Shown here in pieces: positions 42,501-55,032 of a stretch of 64,000 nt of DNA (its first letter is position 1; each line of letters opens with the position of its first letter). The position numbers and the translations under genes are program-made. Below the pieces are notes generated by a model that saw only the letters and a list, made by a program, of their open reading frames with translations, made no database searches and was not told the DNA's origin. This DNA comes from Hyperoplus lanceolatus (taxonomy: Eukaryota; Chordata; Actinopteri; Uranoscopiformes; Ammodytidae): assembly GCA_026929865.2 (NCBI GenBank), contig CM049413.1:15472501-15536500 (forward strand). Direction: 5' to 3'.

Positions 42501-45500
42501 AGTAACTCCAAAACACTGCAATGAACTACTGCCAACACGGCTCACCATATCCGTTTATGCAGCCATGTAGGATTTTGCTAGGTATCGCGTAACAAACACA
42601 AAGCCATCACACCTCATTTCATTCAGAACACAAGTGATGGGCAGGCCGCAAATCAAAACATTACGAACTGCTTAATATCAGTTAAATAGTTTTTGGACAT
42701 CAATGGAGGTCTATGTGACAAAGGAAATTTGCTACTGTAAATTGGGCTACTGTAATTTGGTTATCTATTTTGATTTGTTGACAGTAATATACATCTTCGT
42801 ATAAATCTCAAGACTTTATGGTCACTATCAAAAAGGATAACTGCTGCGAATGTTATCTAAAATATTCTTTTAATCTTCTGCGAACAAGATCAGAGCTACA
42901 ATTCCTGTCATCTATGGTGTCTGTCTTCTACATGGAAATCTACAAATGTTGAGCTACCGGTCCTCCTACTGTATGGAGTTAAGTAACCTGGTAACGCCCG
43001 CCAAGACGACGCCTGTGCTTGTGTCTCCTGTGTTGTCTCATATGACCTAATATATAAACAAATACATTAATGAATCAATACATAAGTGAATGGAACAGAT
43101 ATGAGATATATTTCTGCTGAGGGCACACTTCTCCCACCTCCACCAGCCACCCACCTCCGTACCACCATTCCAACATCCCTTCCTCCTTTCAGGGAAATGT
43201 CGGTTGGAAGCAAAGTATCGGTCGAAATGCACCAAATCAGCAGTGTTGGTCTCAAGAGGACATTGGGCGGAAAATGTTCTCAGCCCTGAGTGCTTTACTG
43301 ACGTGCCTCAACAAAATATCTTCATAGTGAAATATTTCAATAAAGAATTCTTGAAAGGCTTTAGAGAGGAGAGGAAGTAAGTATCATAAGAATATTGCTC
43401 CTGGCAGCATGTTTATCACAGGATAATGTCTCATTATAATTACAACCATCCTGGACATGTGACCCAAGCAGGGGTGAAGGGATAACGTGGATTAAAGGTC
43501 TAATAAATGGACATATTAACGCATACAGAGGCACTGCGTGTTATGTAGAGAATCAAATAGGCCGCCATGTTTATAATGAATAGAATTATTTATGGAAATC
43601 AGTTGCTCAGGGGGTTTACTGTAAAAGTGTCTACATTAGTAATTGCTCCAGAACTTTTAGAAAGAATAATGCATGCTCTGCTATAAACACAGAAATTCTC
43701 CAAAAGCAGGCCTCCAGTGTAATTTGTCTTGTGGACACTGTGGAGAATCAAGAAAATGCGAACACATTGAGACATGAAAAGAAAGAAAGTACACTTAATT
43801 TTTGTTTGCATGTTCATTTCTACAAATTGTTATTCAATCACATCACAGCTACAGTATCGCTCCCCTTGAAACGCTAAGCATTATACACCACAAGCCTCTG
43901 GTATGTATAAAGTGCATACAGTTTGGCTCACAGCCTTTAAAGCTCCAGAGAGCCATTGGGCTGCTGGTGGGGCCGACAACAAACAAATGTACAGCAGGCT
44001 ACACGGCAACAAGATTGCTTTTAATGGAAGCTAGGCAGGGTGCTTTTACTGCTGCTTTCCTGTAAGCATACATAAGTGAAAAGGGATGATCTCTCACATT
44101 ACCTTTGACCGGGCTGTGAAAATATTTTAGTGAGATAAATAGGCATTACCAGTGCTAATAAACGTATATGACTTTGTATATTGCTGTGTGTGTTTATGAG
44201 GCTAACACTCTGCCATGCTCATATGCCAGTCCGTGAACATGGAGAGAAGCAGCAGGGGCCGGAATGCACTTTTGATTCAATCACCACTGGATGATAAAGC
44301 AGCTATCGGTTACACACAACACGGAGGGAGAGGAGAGGAGAGGAGAGGGCAGAGCAATAAGATAGACTGAGAAAAGGAAGATTCAGAGAAAGTGAGGCAG
44401 ACAGATGTGAAGAGGATATAAAAGACAGCAAGATACATACAACACACAGTACATACAAAATCCCAAAGGCACAATTTCATTATAAACAGTATCTAATAAT
44501 GAACAGTACTGAGTCTGCTGTTGGATAATACCAAGATAATCTCAATTACAGAAGCGTCAAATCGGCAAATGAATGTATACACAAGATTACTCACTATAGC
44601 TTGAAAGAAAGAATTGCTGTGAAGGTAGTACAAAAAGAGAAACTGGGTTCAAAAACAGTTGAAGGGCCCTGGGGTCATGTCACTATAACAGAACATGGAC
44701 AAGATTTGTAGGTGTGTGTGTGTGTGTGTGTGTGTGAGCCCCAATCAATGAGGCACTGACAACGGTTTTCAGAAGTTGACTGTGCACACGCAGCAAGTGA
44801 ACAAACAAACACACAAACAAAAAAAACCGGGGAACACACACATAGTCCGATTATTGAGCACACACTTGCAATGACACCTTCTACAAGGACATCCACAGGT
44901 AAACACATAGACCTGCTTAAACAAACGTACCAAAAGAAGCTCAATTAGAAGATGAGATTTATTGAAAACAGAGGCTGACGGACATGTACGTGAAAGAACC
45001 TCCGTGACAAATGTAGCAATTCTCAACTAACTGTTTACAAAAGTGCAAACACACATGACTCCCTACAAAGTGCTGAGTGCCGCCAAACAATAAAGAGAGG
45101 AGCTATTGAAATAGGAGAGTTAGCCGAGAGTGAGGGGGAGAAAAATGAGTCTGTCGTGAGCAGGGAAAAGTGAGAAGGGAGGGAGAGGAGAAAGAGGAAA
45201 GGTGGAAACAGTAGAAAGATATTTATAGGATTTCTCTCTCCTTAAATAGCGACTGCAGGCAAAATGTGTGCAGGTAGGCTGCACAGCACAGCGAGGCAAA
45301 GCCCAGAGCAGGCCAATCCCCCCCTCCTTCTTCTGGGACAGCAAACTTTTCAAGGCAGGAACAAAACAAAAAAAGGAACACAAAAACAAATAGAGAGAAA
45401 TGAAAAGTGCTTCTTCAAGAAGAAAGACGCTGACTGAGCAGTGCAGAGGCTCTATAGTACAGGAGCATGCCCCAGGAAGAGAGAGCGGGAAACAGAGAGG

Positions 45501-47563
45501 AACACCTGACATTAGAGGGTTGTGTTAAAAAACTAGATGAATGTGTTTGTTTTCTGCCGAACGCCACAGCCTTTAGGAGTATTACGTGTCTATATCAATT
45601 ATTTACATAACTGAGAACAGCGTTGTGTCATGAGTGTTGGTCACACGCTTCGCAAGAAGTGCAACCTTGGCAGTTAACATCACAGGCGGCAATGCCCGAC
45701 TCGTAACGCACAAATAATTTGCTTCATTATATCCACAGGCTCTTCACACACACTGTGCTGTTCTTTTGTCAGTCCACAGATGATGCATTTCAAACAGCCC
45801 CAGAGTGCCAATTAGACTGAAACATTTTCCTTGCTGGAGAATGTCACTCCCAGTCACAGCAGCTATGAAAGTATCTATCTGCCACCAACACACACACACA
45901 CACACACTCAGGGCCTGCACTCTCACTCAGCCAATGTTACATTATAACTAAGTCCTTTGTTCCCTGTTTTTTATTCACTCAAACAATCTTTTAGTTGCAT
46001 AAAACATCAGGTACACATGCGGCTGTGACGCAGAAATGACCCGAAAATACTTGATCCACACGATGGATCAAGTGCCACAACAATGAGGTTCCGACAGTCT
46101 TTTAAGCATTTGCGAATATTTCAGTGATTTATCTGTGCATTCATCCTGTACAAAGAACAACTTTTCAGTGACTCTTTACTAGAGAATGAGGCTTAGTCGT
46201 GCAAAAAATATCTATGACTTCCAAGTGACATTTCCAATAACGACATTTTAATGGTTTTGATTGGATGTTGTAGTTTTCCCTCCATTTTAAAGTTCCAATG
46301 CGTTATTCCAAATGCAATCTTTAAGAACAATTACACCACAAGCAGCATCCCAAAGTACAAATTCTCTTACAGTAACTTCTCTTCTTTAAACAACAAAATT
46401 ATTTAAAAAAATTCAACTGCAGCCAGTGCTTCAGCCAGACCAAATCCATTAAAACCACACCACCTTGTGCTCACATACATTATCGCCCATCTGTAGGATT
46501 AGTTTTGTCAGGACTAATGAAACGTGCAAACAAAACATGCTAGAAAGTTCACAGAGAAAGATCGAAGAGGCAGTATCCATTCAGAACACTTTTGCCATAA
46601 GACGTTGTTGGGTTGGATGTCAAGGTCAGTTTTGGTTTAATTGGTTTTATAGACCAACTTTGTCCAACATTGACATTGACCAACTACCAAACTTCAACCA
46701 TCATTTTCACATACATTTTATATAGCTTATCGCAGACATTTCAGTATTGCTGTAAATATCAGCCTACAAGTAACAAGAAAATTGCAGTACACACTAAACT
46801 GCAAAATAGGTTTGATGTAATTAAGAAACAGGGTCACCTTTACATAGTGTGTCCACCAGAGAGCTGTTCAACTGTTAAATGTCCTGCTCACTATGAATCT
46901 TGATTACAAAAACAAAAATAAATTTGAAGGGATCCATATCAACTTTGTTTGTTTATGTGGGTAATTTATGCCTCTACTTTTGTTTTTATTAATGGCCAAT
47001 AAATCATCATAGGATTATTGAAATCGCATAGACATCGATATCAGTATGTCCCTCAAAAATACAGTATCGATCAGGCTGTAGTGCAAAGTATAGCTACAGA
47101 GAGAATATCCAAAGGGCATGATATTTGTGTCCTCAGTGGCAGTCACGGCTCTGACCACCGTTTTTCCTCAAGTAACAATTAAATTGGAATACAGAGCATC
47201 AGTCCACAAGTATCAAGCAAATGTTGAAACAATAAAAAAGCTAATGTGCTATGCAAACCAGAAAAATTATCTTTTACTCATTTTGACAAAAGGGAAAAGG
47301 TACATGAATTGTTACTGTGTGCACAAATATATCACCTGTTATATATACAGTTATGTCATTTCGTACAAAAAAAAGCATTACACCGTGAACTACATCTTCA
47401 AAATTGACAAGGATTGCTTTGGTCTTTTATTGCATCATATTTAAGTTGCCTTTCATTCTTTCTTGACAAACACACTTTGATTCTCAAACAACCCACCCCT
47501 TGGATTTGATTTTTCTCACTGTCATGTACTGCTTACATAATGCAATACACGGTTATTGTAGTA
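39589..47563 (-). other. kcnq4: kcnq4 intron 1, first part
   Basis: No exon 1 candidate (an N-terminal exon ending in the NVLERPRGW-type sequence) was found on the minus strand. The sequence is AT-rich with short simple repeats, a GAGAG tract near 44325-44350 and a GT run at 44712-44735. Open frames here (for example 45120-45512) have no domain or codon bias. Confidence 0.65.
44712..44735. repeat. (GT)12 microsatellite
   Basis: Short pure GT run in kcnq4 intron 1. Confidence 0.9.
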
Positions 47564-47718
47564 TCCCACAGTCTTTGTTTCAAAGGTTTTTTTATTCATC
47601 AAAAGATTTGCAAAGCAAATACAGTACAATGGTTATAATAGTTTTTCCCCTTTTTTCTTCCCCCGAACACACCCTGCCCATATCCCACCCCCCACCCAAC
47701 CACAAACAATCCTGCATC

Positions 47719-47720
47719 AA

Positions 47721-47775
<55 letters not shown>

Positions 47776-47777
47776 AT
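47719..47777. repeat. (TAAA)n tetranucleotide tract in the LINE 3'UTR
   Basis: About 15 units of AAAT on the plus strand, that is TTTA in the element's sense, within its 3'UTR rather than at its very end. A further 140 bp of unique 3'UTR with AATAAA follows. Confidence 0.92.
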
Positions 47778-47901
47778 ATTAAGAAAATAAAAATAAAAAT
47801 AAAAAAAACAGCACACAAAAAAAAACAATACACAATGTTAAAAAATTACATAAACGACATACACGCTACAAGAAACAAATAAACAATCGATAAAAAAAAA
47901 G

Positions 47902-49739
47902 CTACTCTTGTATTGTTGTTGTTGGTTTTTTAAAATAATCTAGGGAGGGGCGCCAAATTCTGTCAAATTTATTCTCGGATCCCTGGGTAGTATAACGTAT
48001 TTTCTCTAAATTCATACATGACATAATGTCTCTAATCCAATGTGAGTGGGAAGGAGGAGCAGGATCTTTCCACTTGAGTAAGATAGCCCTACGAGCAAGT
48101 AATGAGGTGAAGGCCAGTACCTTCAACTTCACTTTAGGCAAGCCCGGATTTGGAGCAATGCCAAAAATTGCAGTGTAAGGGTTCGGCTCAATTTGATGCT
48201 GAAGTACTTCAGAAATTGTTTGAAAAACTGATGTCCAGAACTCAGTCAAGGTGGGACACAACCAGTACATGTGAAAGAGTGATGCCGGTGCACTCTTACA
48301 GCTATCACAGGTTGGGTCTACATCGGGGAACATACGAGCTAATTTAGTTTTAGACATGTGGATACGATGTACTACTTGCCAGATCTTGAATGCACCATCC
48401 ACTGTCGAGGGAGTAAACAAATGATTAGCTGCAATTGGGCTGAAAAGTGAAAAATTCTGCATTCCAAAATTCTTCCTAAATTGGGTCCAAATTCGAAGGG
48501 AGTGCTTAATCACGGGACTACTGTTGGGAATAGCCGAAGTGAGTGGAGGTGCGGCGCTTAAGAGGGCAGATAGAGACAATGGGCTAATAGCGCTGGACTC
48601 CATTGTTACCCAGACTGGGGCTGAGTCGTCAAGGTGAAAATGCACCCATTACACTAAAGAACGGATATTAGCAGCCCAGTAATAGTATTGGAAATTAGGG
48701 AGGGCCATTCCACCTGTTTGTTTGGATCTTTGAAGAAAAGCTTTCCGTAACCAAGGGTGTTTACCATTCCAAATATAATTTATCATTAAAGAGTCAAGGG
48801 CCTGAAAAAGGGATTTGGGGAGAACATTGGAATAGATATAGGAACTTTGGGAGTAATGTCATTTTAATTGAATTTATTCTACCTATGAAAGAGAATGCTA
48901 GAGGAGACCACTTCGATAATATTTGCTTCGCCTGATCTAATAATTTGAGGAAGTTCGATTTAAATAGGTTTTTAAAATTTCTGGTAAAACATACCCCAAG
49001 GTAACTCAGCTGATCTGTCACCACTTTGAGTTGGAGAGCTGTATAATCAAGTTTAAGAGCTTCTTTATTAATCGGAAAGAGTTCGCTCTTACTCAAGTTA
49101 AATTTATAGCCAGAAAACTGACTAAAAGACCTCCAACACAGAAAGTGCCTCCGGTAAAGAGGTGGCTGGCTTGGCGACAAACAAAAGTAAGTCATCGGCG
49201 TATAATGATACCTTATGTTCAATTCCTCCTCTCCATATCCCCTGGATCTGTTTGTTACCGCGAATGGCAATTGCAAGTGGTTCGATTGCAATAGCAAAAA
49301 GGAGCGGGCTCAAAGGACAACCCTGCCGGGTCCCACGGTGCAGATCAAAACTACTTGAGTAACGGCTGTATGAGGCAGAAGGGCATACATATAATAATTT
49401 AACCCAAGAAGTGAAAACAGGACCCAAACCAAATTTTTCAAGGGTGAAAAACAAATAATTCCATTCTACTCTATCAAATGCTTTTTCAGCATCCATAGAA
49501 GCGAGGCATTCTGATTCAATATTTCTGGGGGAATATAAAATGTTCATTAGCCGGCGGGTATTATAAAATGATTGGCGTCCCTTTATAAACCCAGTTTGGT
49601 CGGGGGATATGATAGAGGGGAGAACATCCTCCAATCTATGGGCGAGAATTTTAGCAAGTATCTTCACATCCGTATTTAATAGTGAAATTGGTCGGTATGA
49701 TGCACAATCTAGAGGATCTTTATCCTTTTTTAACAACAA
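47902..49739 (-). pseudogene. LINE ORF2 remnant: reverse transcriptase and C-terminal region
   Basis: The frame 49739-49122 encodes the reverse transcriptase core with YRPISLLNTDVKILAKILA, DQTGFIKGRQSFYNTRRLMN, RGTRQGCPLSPLLFA and the catalytic YADDLLLF. A one-base insertion near 49122 ends this frame; the protein continues in another (49297-48794) with SGYKFNLSKSELFPINKEAL and FLYLFQCSP. A further shift near 48800 and an in-frame TAA near 48650 precede the last piece (48645-47902), which ends in a C-terminal domain with CDSCKSAPASLFHMYWLCP, a Cys/His arrangement typical of L1-type ends. Not functional. Confidence 0.85.
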
Positions 49740-50020
49740 GGAAATACAGGCCTGGTAGAACGAAGGCGGGAGTTTACCTGAGTCAAATGAGTCTGAGAAT
49801 ACTGAACATAAAAAAGGCGATAATTCGGCTGAAAATTTCTTAAAAAAGTCAGATGGAAGTCCGTCTGGACCAGGAGATTTGCCTGAGTAAGTAAGTGGGT
49901 TTCTTGAAGGAAAACTATTCCAGCCCTGAGCCGTTTTAGGTGGGTTAAGACCTTACCCCTTTTCACTTGGTGATTTAGACCCTTGACATTCCAGCTAATT
50001 AAATTAAGATTGCCCTTCAT
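49740..50020 (-). pseudogene. LINE endonuclease start fused to the pre-RT region by deletion
   Basis: Begins MKGNLNLISWNVKGLNHQVK and RLRAGIVFLQETHL, the first part of an APE-type endonuclease. Near 49895 the sequence jumps to SGKSPGPDGLPSDFFKKFS, the region just before the reverse transcriptase, in a different frame. Most of the endonuclease and the spacer are missing. Confidence 0.82.
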
Positions 50021-50280
50021 CTAGCTCAGTTATAATGAGAATAGAAAGAGTTACTCCGATAAGAAAAAGAGTAGCAAAATACAGAGGAAAAGAAAAACAC
50101 ACAAATAAAAAATAAATAAAAACACAAATAACTGAAAACACAGCAGGTGATAACTTATCAGCTAAACCCCCAGTTAACACCACCCCATCCCACCCAGAAC
50201 CCACCCCGTATATTGCTCTAAACAGCAAACCCCAAAAGACCTTTACTAGTCTCACAACCAACATTCCAATCCTTAACTTT

Positions 50281-50862
50281 CTGACTTGTGCTAGCTTCCC
50301 ACATAAGTCTTGTACAATTCACCCCATAACAGCTAGTAACACTATGAACAATCCAGCAAACTGTCAAAATGACAACACACTAAACAAACAAACCGTGCTC
50401 ACCCAACAAATTTGAAATACAAAAAAAGAGAACAAAGCGTGAGTTAGGCAAGCTGTCCAAATGGCAAAAAATGAAATAAAAAATAAAATAAAAAAAATAA
50501 AGAACAGACACGCGAGATACAAATAAAAATAAAAAAAAGCGAGTGAGCTAGACAATACGTCAAAATGACAAGCAACAAAAATATCACGTTCACCCAACCA
50601 ATTTACTCATTTTAAAAAAGGGAGAAAAAATGTGTGTAGTATTGTCAGTCTGAGAGTTTGGCTGGGGATATGAAAAGAGCATTTGTCCAAATTGCATACT
50701 CACGGCAGGCAATCGTATTCGAAATACAAAAAAAAAAGAACGAAGCGTGTTAGGCAAGCTCTCCAAATGGAAAAAAAAATTAAAAAATTAAAAAAATAAA
50801 GAACAGACACGCTTATCTAGCCGTTCTAAAATAGAGATACAAATAAAATAAAAAAGCGAGTC
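50281..50862 (-). repeat. Degenerate tandem segments in the LINE 5' leader
   Basis: Two copies of a module are visible: GAAATACAAAAA followed by AGGCAAGCTGTCCAAATGG or AGGCAAGCTCTCCAAATGG, an A-rich stretch, AAAGAACAGACACGC and AAAAGCGAG, at about 50414-50543 and 50721-50860. A GTCAAAATGACAA word also occurs at 50363 and 50559. L1 leaders elsewhere carry tandem promoter monomers; that role here is inferred. Confidence 0.65.
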
Positions 50863-51080
50863 TCCCACAGTCTTTTCATTATGAGTATAAGTTTAATTGA
50901 CTGGTGATTTCCTGAGCCACAGCGACATGACCCTGTGCAAATATGTGGTGCGGATGGTTAAAGACTGAAGAAATATGTCCATTGTGGTCACATAGCTTAC
51001 CAGTTAATGGCGTGAAATGAAGGTTCAACCACAGAGAATAAATTCCCGTTGAGAGAAAGGTTTCATGAGGGCTGGACAAG

Positions 51081-51082
<2 letters not shown>

Positions 51083-51138
<56 letters not shown>
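51083..51138. repeat. (GT)n microsatellite
   Basis: GT run of about 56 bp, ending in GCGCACGCACGCACG. Confidence 0.94.
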
Positions 51139-51141
<3 letters not shown>

Positions 51142-54100
51142 ACGCACGCACGCAGCCTAACGAGAACTGAATTAACAGTAATTGCACAACATTTCTTGGT
51201 GATTGGTGATGCTCCGACCTGGTGCTAATATCAGATGGGTGCAGTTTATGACATCGGGACAATTCAGTGTGAAATTGTCCACATAAATTCTGGAAAATGC
51301 TTGCGATAACGGAAAAAAGAGGCAGGCAAATTGAAGCTGTGTGATTTATATGCACAATATTGACATCAGTTGTCCACCAAGCTGGAAGAAATGGCGACCA
51401 CTGTAAAGCGCTGAATGAGCTTATCATCAGGCGTAAGCACCGACACATGGACAAACACACAAACCCCCTCTGCAACAGTCCAACACACACCTATCCAGAG
51501 AATGTTCTCTATTGTTTCTGAGGATTTTTTATTTTTATCCCTGCTCTTTGCCACTTATGGATTGTTGTCAGTGAATTGTGCTGTACAGTACAGAGCCTGC
51601 AGATGCGACCAGGGTGGAGGAGAAGTGCTGAAAAGAGCTCTGACATTTAGCTGTGGTATTGTTAGCAGCATCTAGCCAATTAGCACAGAGTCTAAAATCC
51701 TTTACTAGGTGCACCACAGTGCTTGTATAACGCTGACATTTCGCCATTGAACCAGTGAGTGAGCTTAACCTTCACACAGCCTGGATCAGCAGGGCCGGAG
51801 TTTGGGGTTTTTGTGTCCGTATCAAAGAATGTTGCACTTTAACAGTTCAAACCTCCAACCACAAGACATACCAGCAGAAGTCAGGACCCGGACCATGTGA
51901 CTTGCCCGAGGTTTATTGGAAGTAAACCCCCATCCCTGACCCAAAACACATGAACACCCTACACTCCCGTAACCCCCCTGCCTCCTCCTTGACCAGCGCT
52001 AAGACAGAATGTCAAGCCAATCATCATTACTCTGTGACCTTGTAGCCAGCGGGAATCTCCGGTGATTGATTACGGGGGCCCGCGGGCATCTCTCGAGGAT
52101 TGAGAAAACAACCAAAAGAAAACGGTGACTGTAACATTTGAACTCGGGGTAATGGGATCGGCCTGGTAATATGAAGCGAAGGGTGTGAGAAAATGAACTG
52201 GGGTCACACACAACGCCGGTGGTCAGCGGATCTCGAGGAGCTGACAGGATTTACAGAGGTTCCGCCAGTTGCAGTAATGTTAAGGCCACCGTAACTAATC
52301 TGAGGGCATTTTAAGCACCGTGCGAAAATGATCTATGATCCCATCGGAACAGTGGAGCGATGCCGTTTGTGCAAGACATGTTGAAATGCACTATAAGTTG
52401 ACGACGTGATTCTCTGAAATCCATAGTGCTTAAGAATGTGCAACATTGATAATAGAATTTTGAGGCAGATAGCAATATCCAGTTAAATAATATAGGCCCA
52501 CCATTATCAATCAAGATAAAAGCCAGCGGTTGCTCTGCAGATTTACAGATTACATTTTTAACTTCAAATTAACATGTGTTTAATGTATTTATTTTCTTTT
52601 TCATCAAAATGGTCCCAGGCGTTGTGTGCCAGTTAATATCTAGCTGTGGTTCTTAATTTGACAGAGATAAAAGAGAGATAAAGATACTCAACAAAGGTGG
52701 CCAGCTCGAATTCAACTGGGTTTGTTGTGATATTGTGGGATGTACAGTAGTTAATTCTATTTCTGACACATTTAGTCATGATAAATTGATGTAGAGTTGC
52801 TGAAAGAATGGTAATATTTGTATGTGTAAAATAAGCCACATTCCATTGTGTAAATGTTACAGGAATTACTATCCAGTCGTATAGATTTCACAACAAGAAT
52901 TAAGACACTTCAATAAATTGTTGAAGGGTATATATAGAGCACCAACTAGTAAATGGGGAGTTATCTTTTAAACAGCCTGCAAGTTGTAAAGTCATCACAT
53001 GTACTCTTTAGAAAACAGCAAACCATGTCTACAGTGCTATACCCCTCTGTTGTCAGTTGGTAACCAAGGTAGCGACCCCATGACCTTAAGGCTGGTGTTC
53101 CTTCTTTGATGGTGATGCCCGAGCTGGTACGAGACAGATATGCAATAACTAAAGAGGTGGTAACTTGTGTGCTGAGGGCCCAGAGTCTGGCTCACTATCT
53201 GTCCGTTAACGTTATCTCTGCTGTATTTAAAGTCCAACACTGGTACCCATGTCACGTCACATGGAGGGGCTGCACTGTGTTACTCTTCAGTCTGGTGTCA
53301 GTGCTGCTATCCCTCCCCTGTCAGACTTAATGTTTGTGTGTCTGTCTCTGCCTGTCTTTGTATGACTGTCACAGTCTTTATGTTACGTGTAATTTAAAGA
53401 CAGAGTCCAGAGCCATGTGGAAAAAAGACCACCATCTTCCATACAAACATACCACACTCTCAGTGTGTTTTGCCATTTCCCACAAGCACCTTCTAAGCTT
53501 CATCTCTTTGGCCAACACTGACAATTTAAGAATGAGGATTAGTATTTTTTTTTATTTTACTCCTTGTACATTGAGCAATGTCCCAATCCAAGACAGTGGG
53601 CAAAAGAGCTACAGCTAACATAGAATGTGTTTTTTTGTAGGATAAAGGGTACTGCTCCTCATGTACTGCTGCATCCGCTTACAGTAAGGGTTTTTTTTCT
53701 CAATTGAACTGCACAACTATACGTCACTCTGTAAAAACTTGTTTCACTTGCTGAATATAGCACAGGAAGAACATTTTCAACGCTTGGACTAAGCCTTCTG
53801 TTTGCCAAACTTTGGAGTCATAAATATCTCATCTATGCACAGTGTTATTTTATTTTTCCCCCCCCTATGACACACATCCCTTGGCGGCCTAACAAAAACA
53901 TGAAGCAGAATAAAGAGCATTCATTCAGTTTACACTTTCTGCCCTCCAGAACAAGTCCCTCCTTCATGTTACTGGACTGGATACTCAACATAACTCCCAC
54001 ACAAGACTGCAGACGTCAACATTTACTTTCAAGATATCAGTATCACAACAAACAGAGCATAGGGCGCTTGGGACTGAATAACACAGAAATCACAATGAAA

Positions 54101-54464
54101 GTGTCTCGGACCCTCTACTCTCAAGTGTTGTTACGTTCTTCCTTTCCGCCCAGTCTCCCATTCTCATCCTAACTTCTCTCCTTGTTTCCTCCTCTCCCTT
54201 CTTTCAGTGTAGCTGAAGCCGAGCCAGGATCAGAGTGGACCACTTGTGGGCCTCTCAGCCACACCCTCTACCCTCTCTTTAACTCATCACAACCAATTAG
54301 GTGACAGCCCAGGGGAGTGGAAGGGTGGATGAGAGCAGGGAGATAATACTCTTTTGAATTATTCATCCCCCTGCTGAATCGCGTACTACCTTCAGCCTGC
54401 TCCTGCTCTTCTCGCTGCCTGCTGAGACCCTCTTAGATCCTCTTTTTGTTGCTATTTCCTCAGT

Positions 54465-54466
<2 letters not shown>

Positions 54467-54534
<68 letters not shown>
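54467..54534. repeat. (GT)n microsatellite
   Basis: Pure GT run of about 68 bp in kcnq4 intron 1. Confidence 0.95.
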
Positions 54535-54535
<1 letters not shown>

Positions 54536-55032
54536 AAGTCTCTCACTTGTCTAGGTTCAGGTCACCCTAAAAGGCCTGGGTATGCTGGAAATGAAATTAG
54601 TATGTACAAAGTGTTTTCTGAATGGCCACATTCCATTGAGGGGTGGAGAAAGCCAATGGCAAAGGTCTTGGACACATGAAAAGTGACAAAAGTCTGTGTG
54701 TCTGAGGAATGAAAAAGAGAGCTTCAAATCCTGCTTACTTTTAATAATCTTATGCCGGGCCAATCATTACATGATGTAGACATGATGTTCAGAAAAATCA
54801 GGATGTTACACTGCTCAGTTGGGGCCTGTATGGTAGTAAGTTTAAAGGTAAAATTATGCTGGAAAAGAACAACTACATAGGATGTGTTGTTCAACCATTA
54901 CGGAAGGCAAAGGTGTTTATAGCTGTATTGACCGGTCACACTAGGGCAGCCGCCTCAGAGACACGCAAGACACAACAACCGCTTATGAGTTAAAGGTTTT
55001 TTTAACACTGTTCCACTGTCATGCTTGTAACT

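Larger units (their letters stand above)
47564..50875 (-). mobile_element. L1/Tx1-type LINE copy, internally deleted, with 13-bp target duplication
   Basis: A 3.3-kb non-LTR retrotransposon inserted on the minus strand in kcnq4 intron 1. The direct repeat TCCCACAGTCTTT flanks it (47564-47576 and 50863-50875). From 5' to 3': an A/T-rich leader with duplicated segments (50860-50280), a short start of the endonuclease, a junction that skips the rest of that domain, reverse transcriptase with YADDLLLF, a C-terminal region, then a 3'UTR with a (TTTA)n tract and AATAAA close to the end. The ORF is broken by frameshifts and at least one stop, so the copy is dead. No ORF1 is seen. Clade placement (L1/Tx1) is by recalled protein similarity. 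Confidence 0.87.
50876..55032 (-). other. kcnq4: kcnq4 intron 1, middle part
   Basis: No exon or RNA gene recognised between the LINE and the Tc1/mariner-like element. It contains GT arrays at 51083-51138 and 54467-54534. The frame at 50879-51490 spans the GT array and lacks any conserved domain. Confidence 0.6.

Noticed and set aside
45120..45512. 130-residue minus-strand frame in kcnq4 intron 1
   Set aside because: Not similar to a KCNQ exon 1 or any known domain; composition is hydrophobic low complexity.
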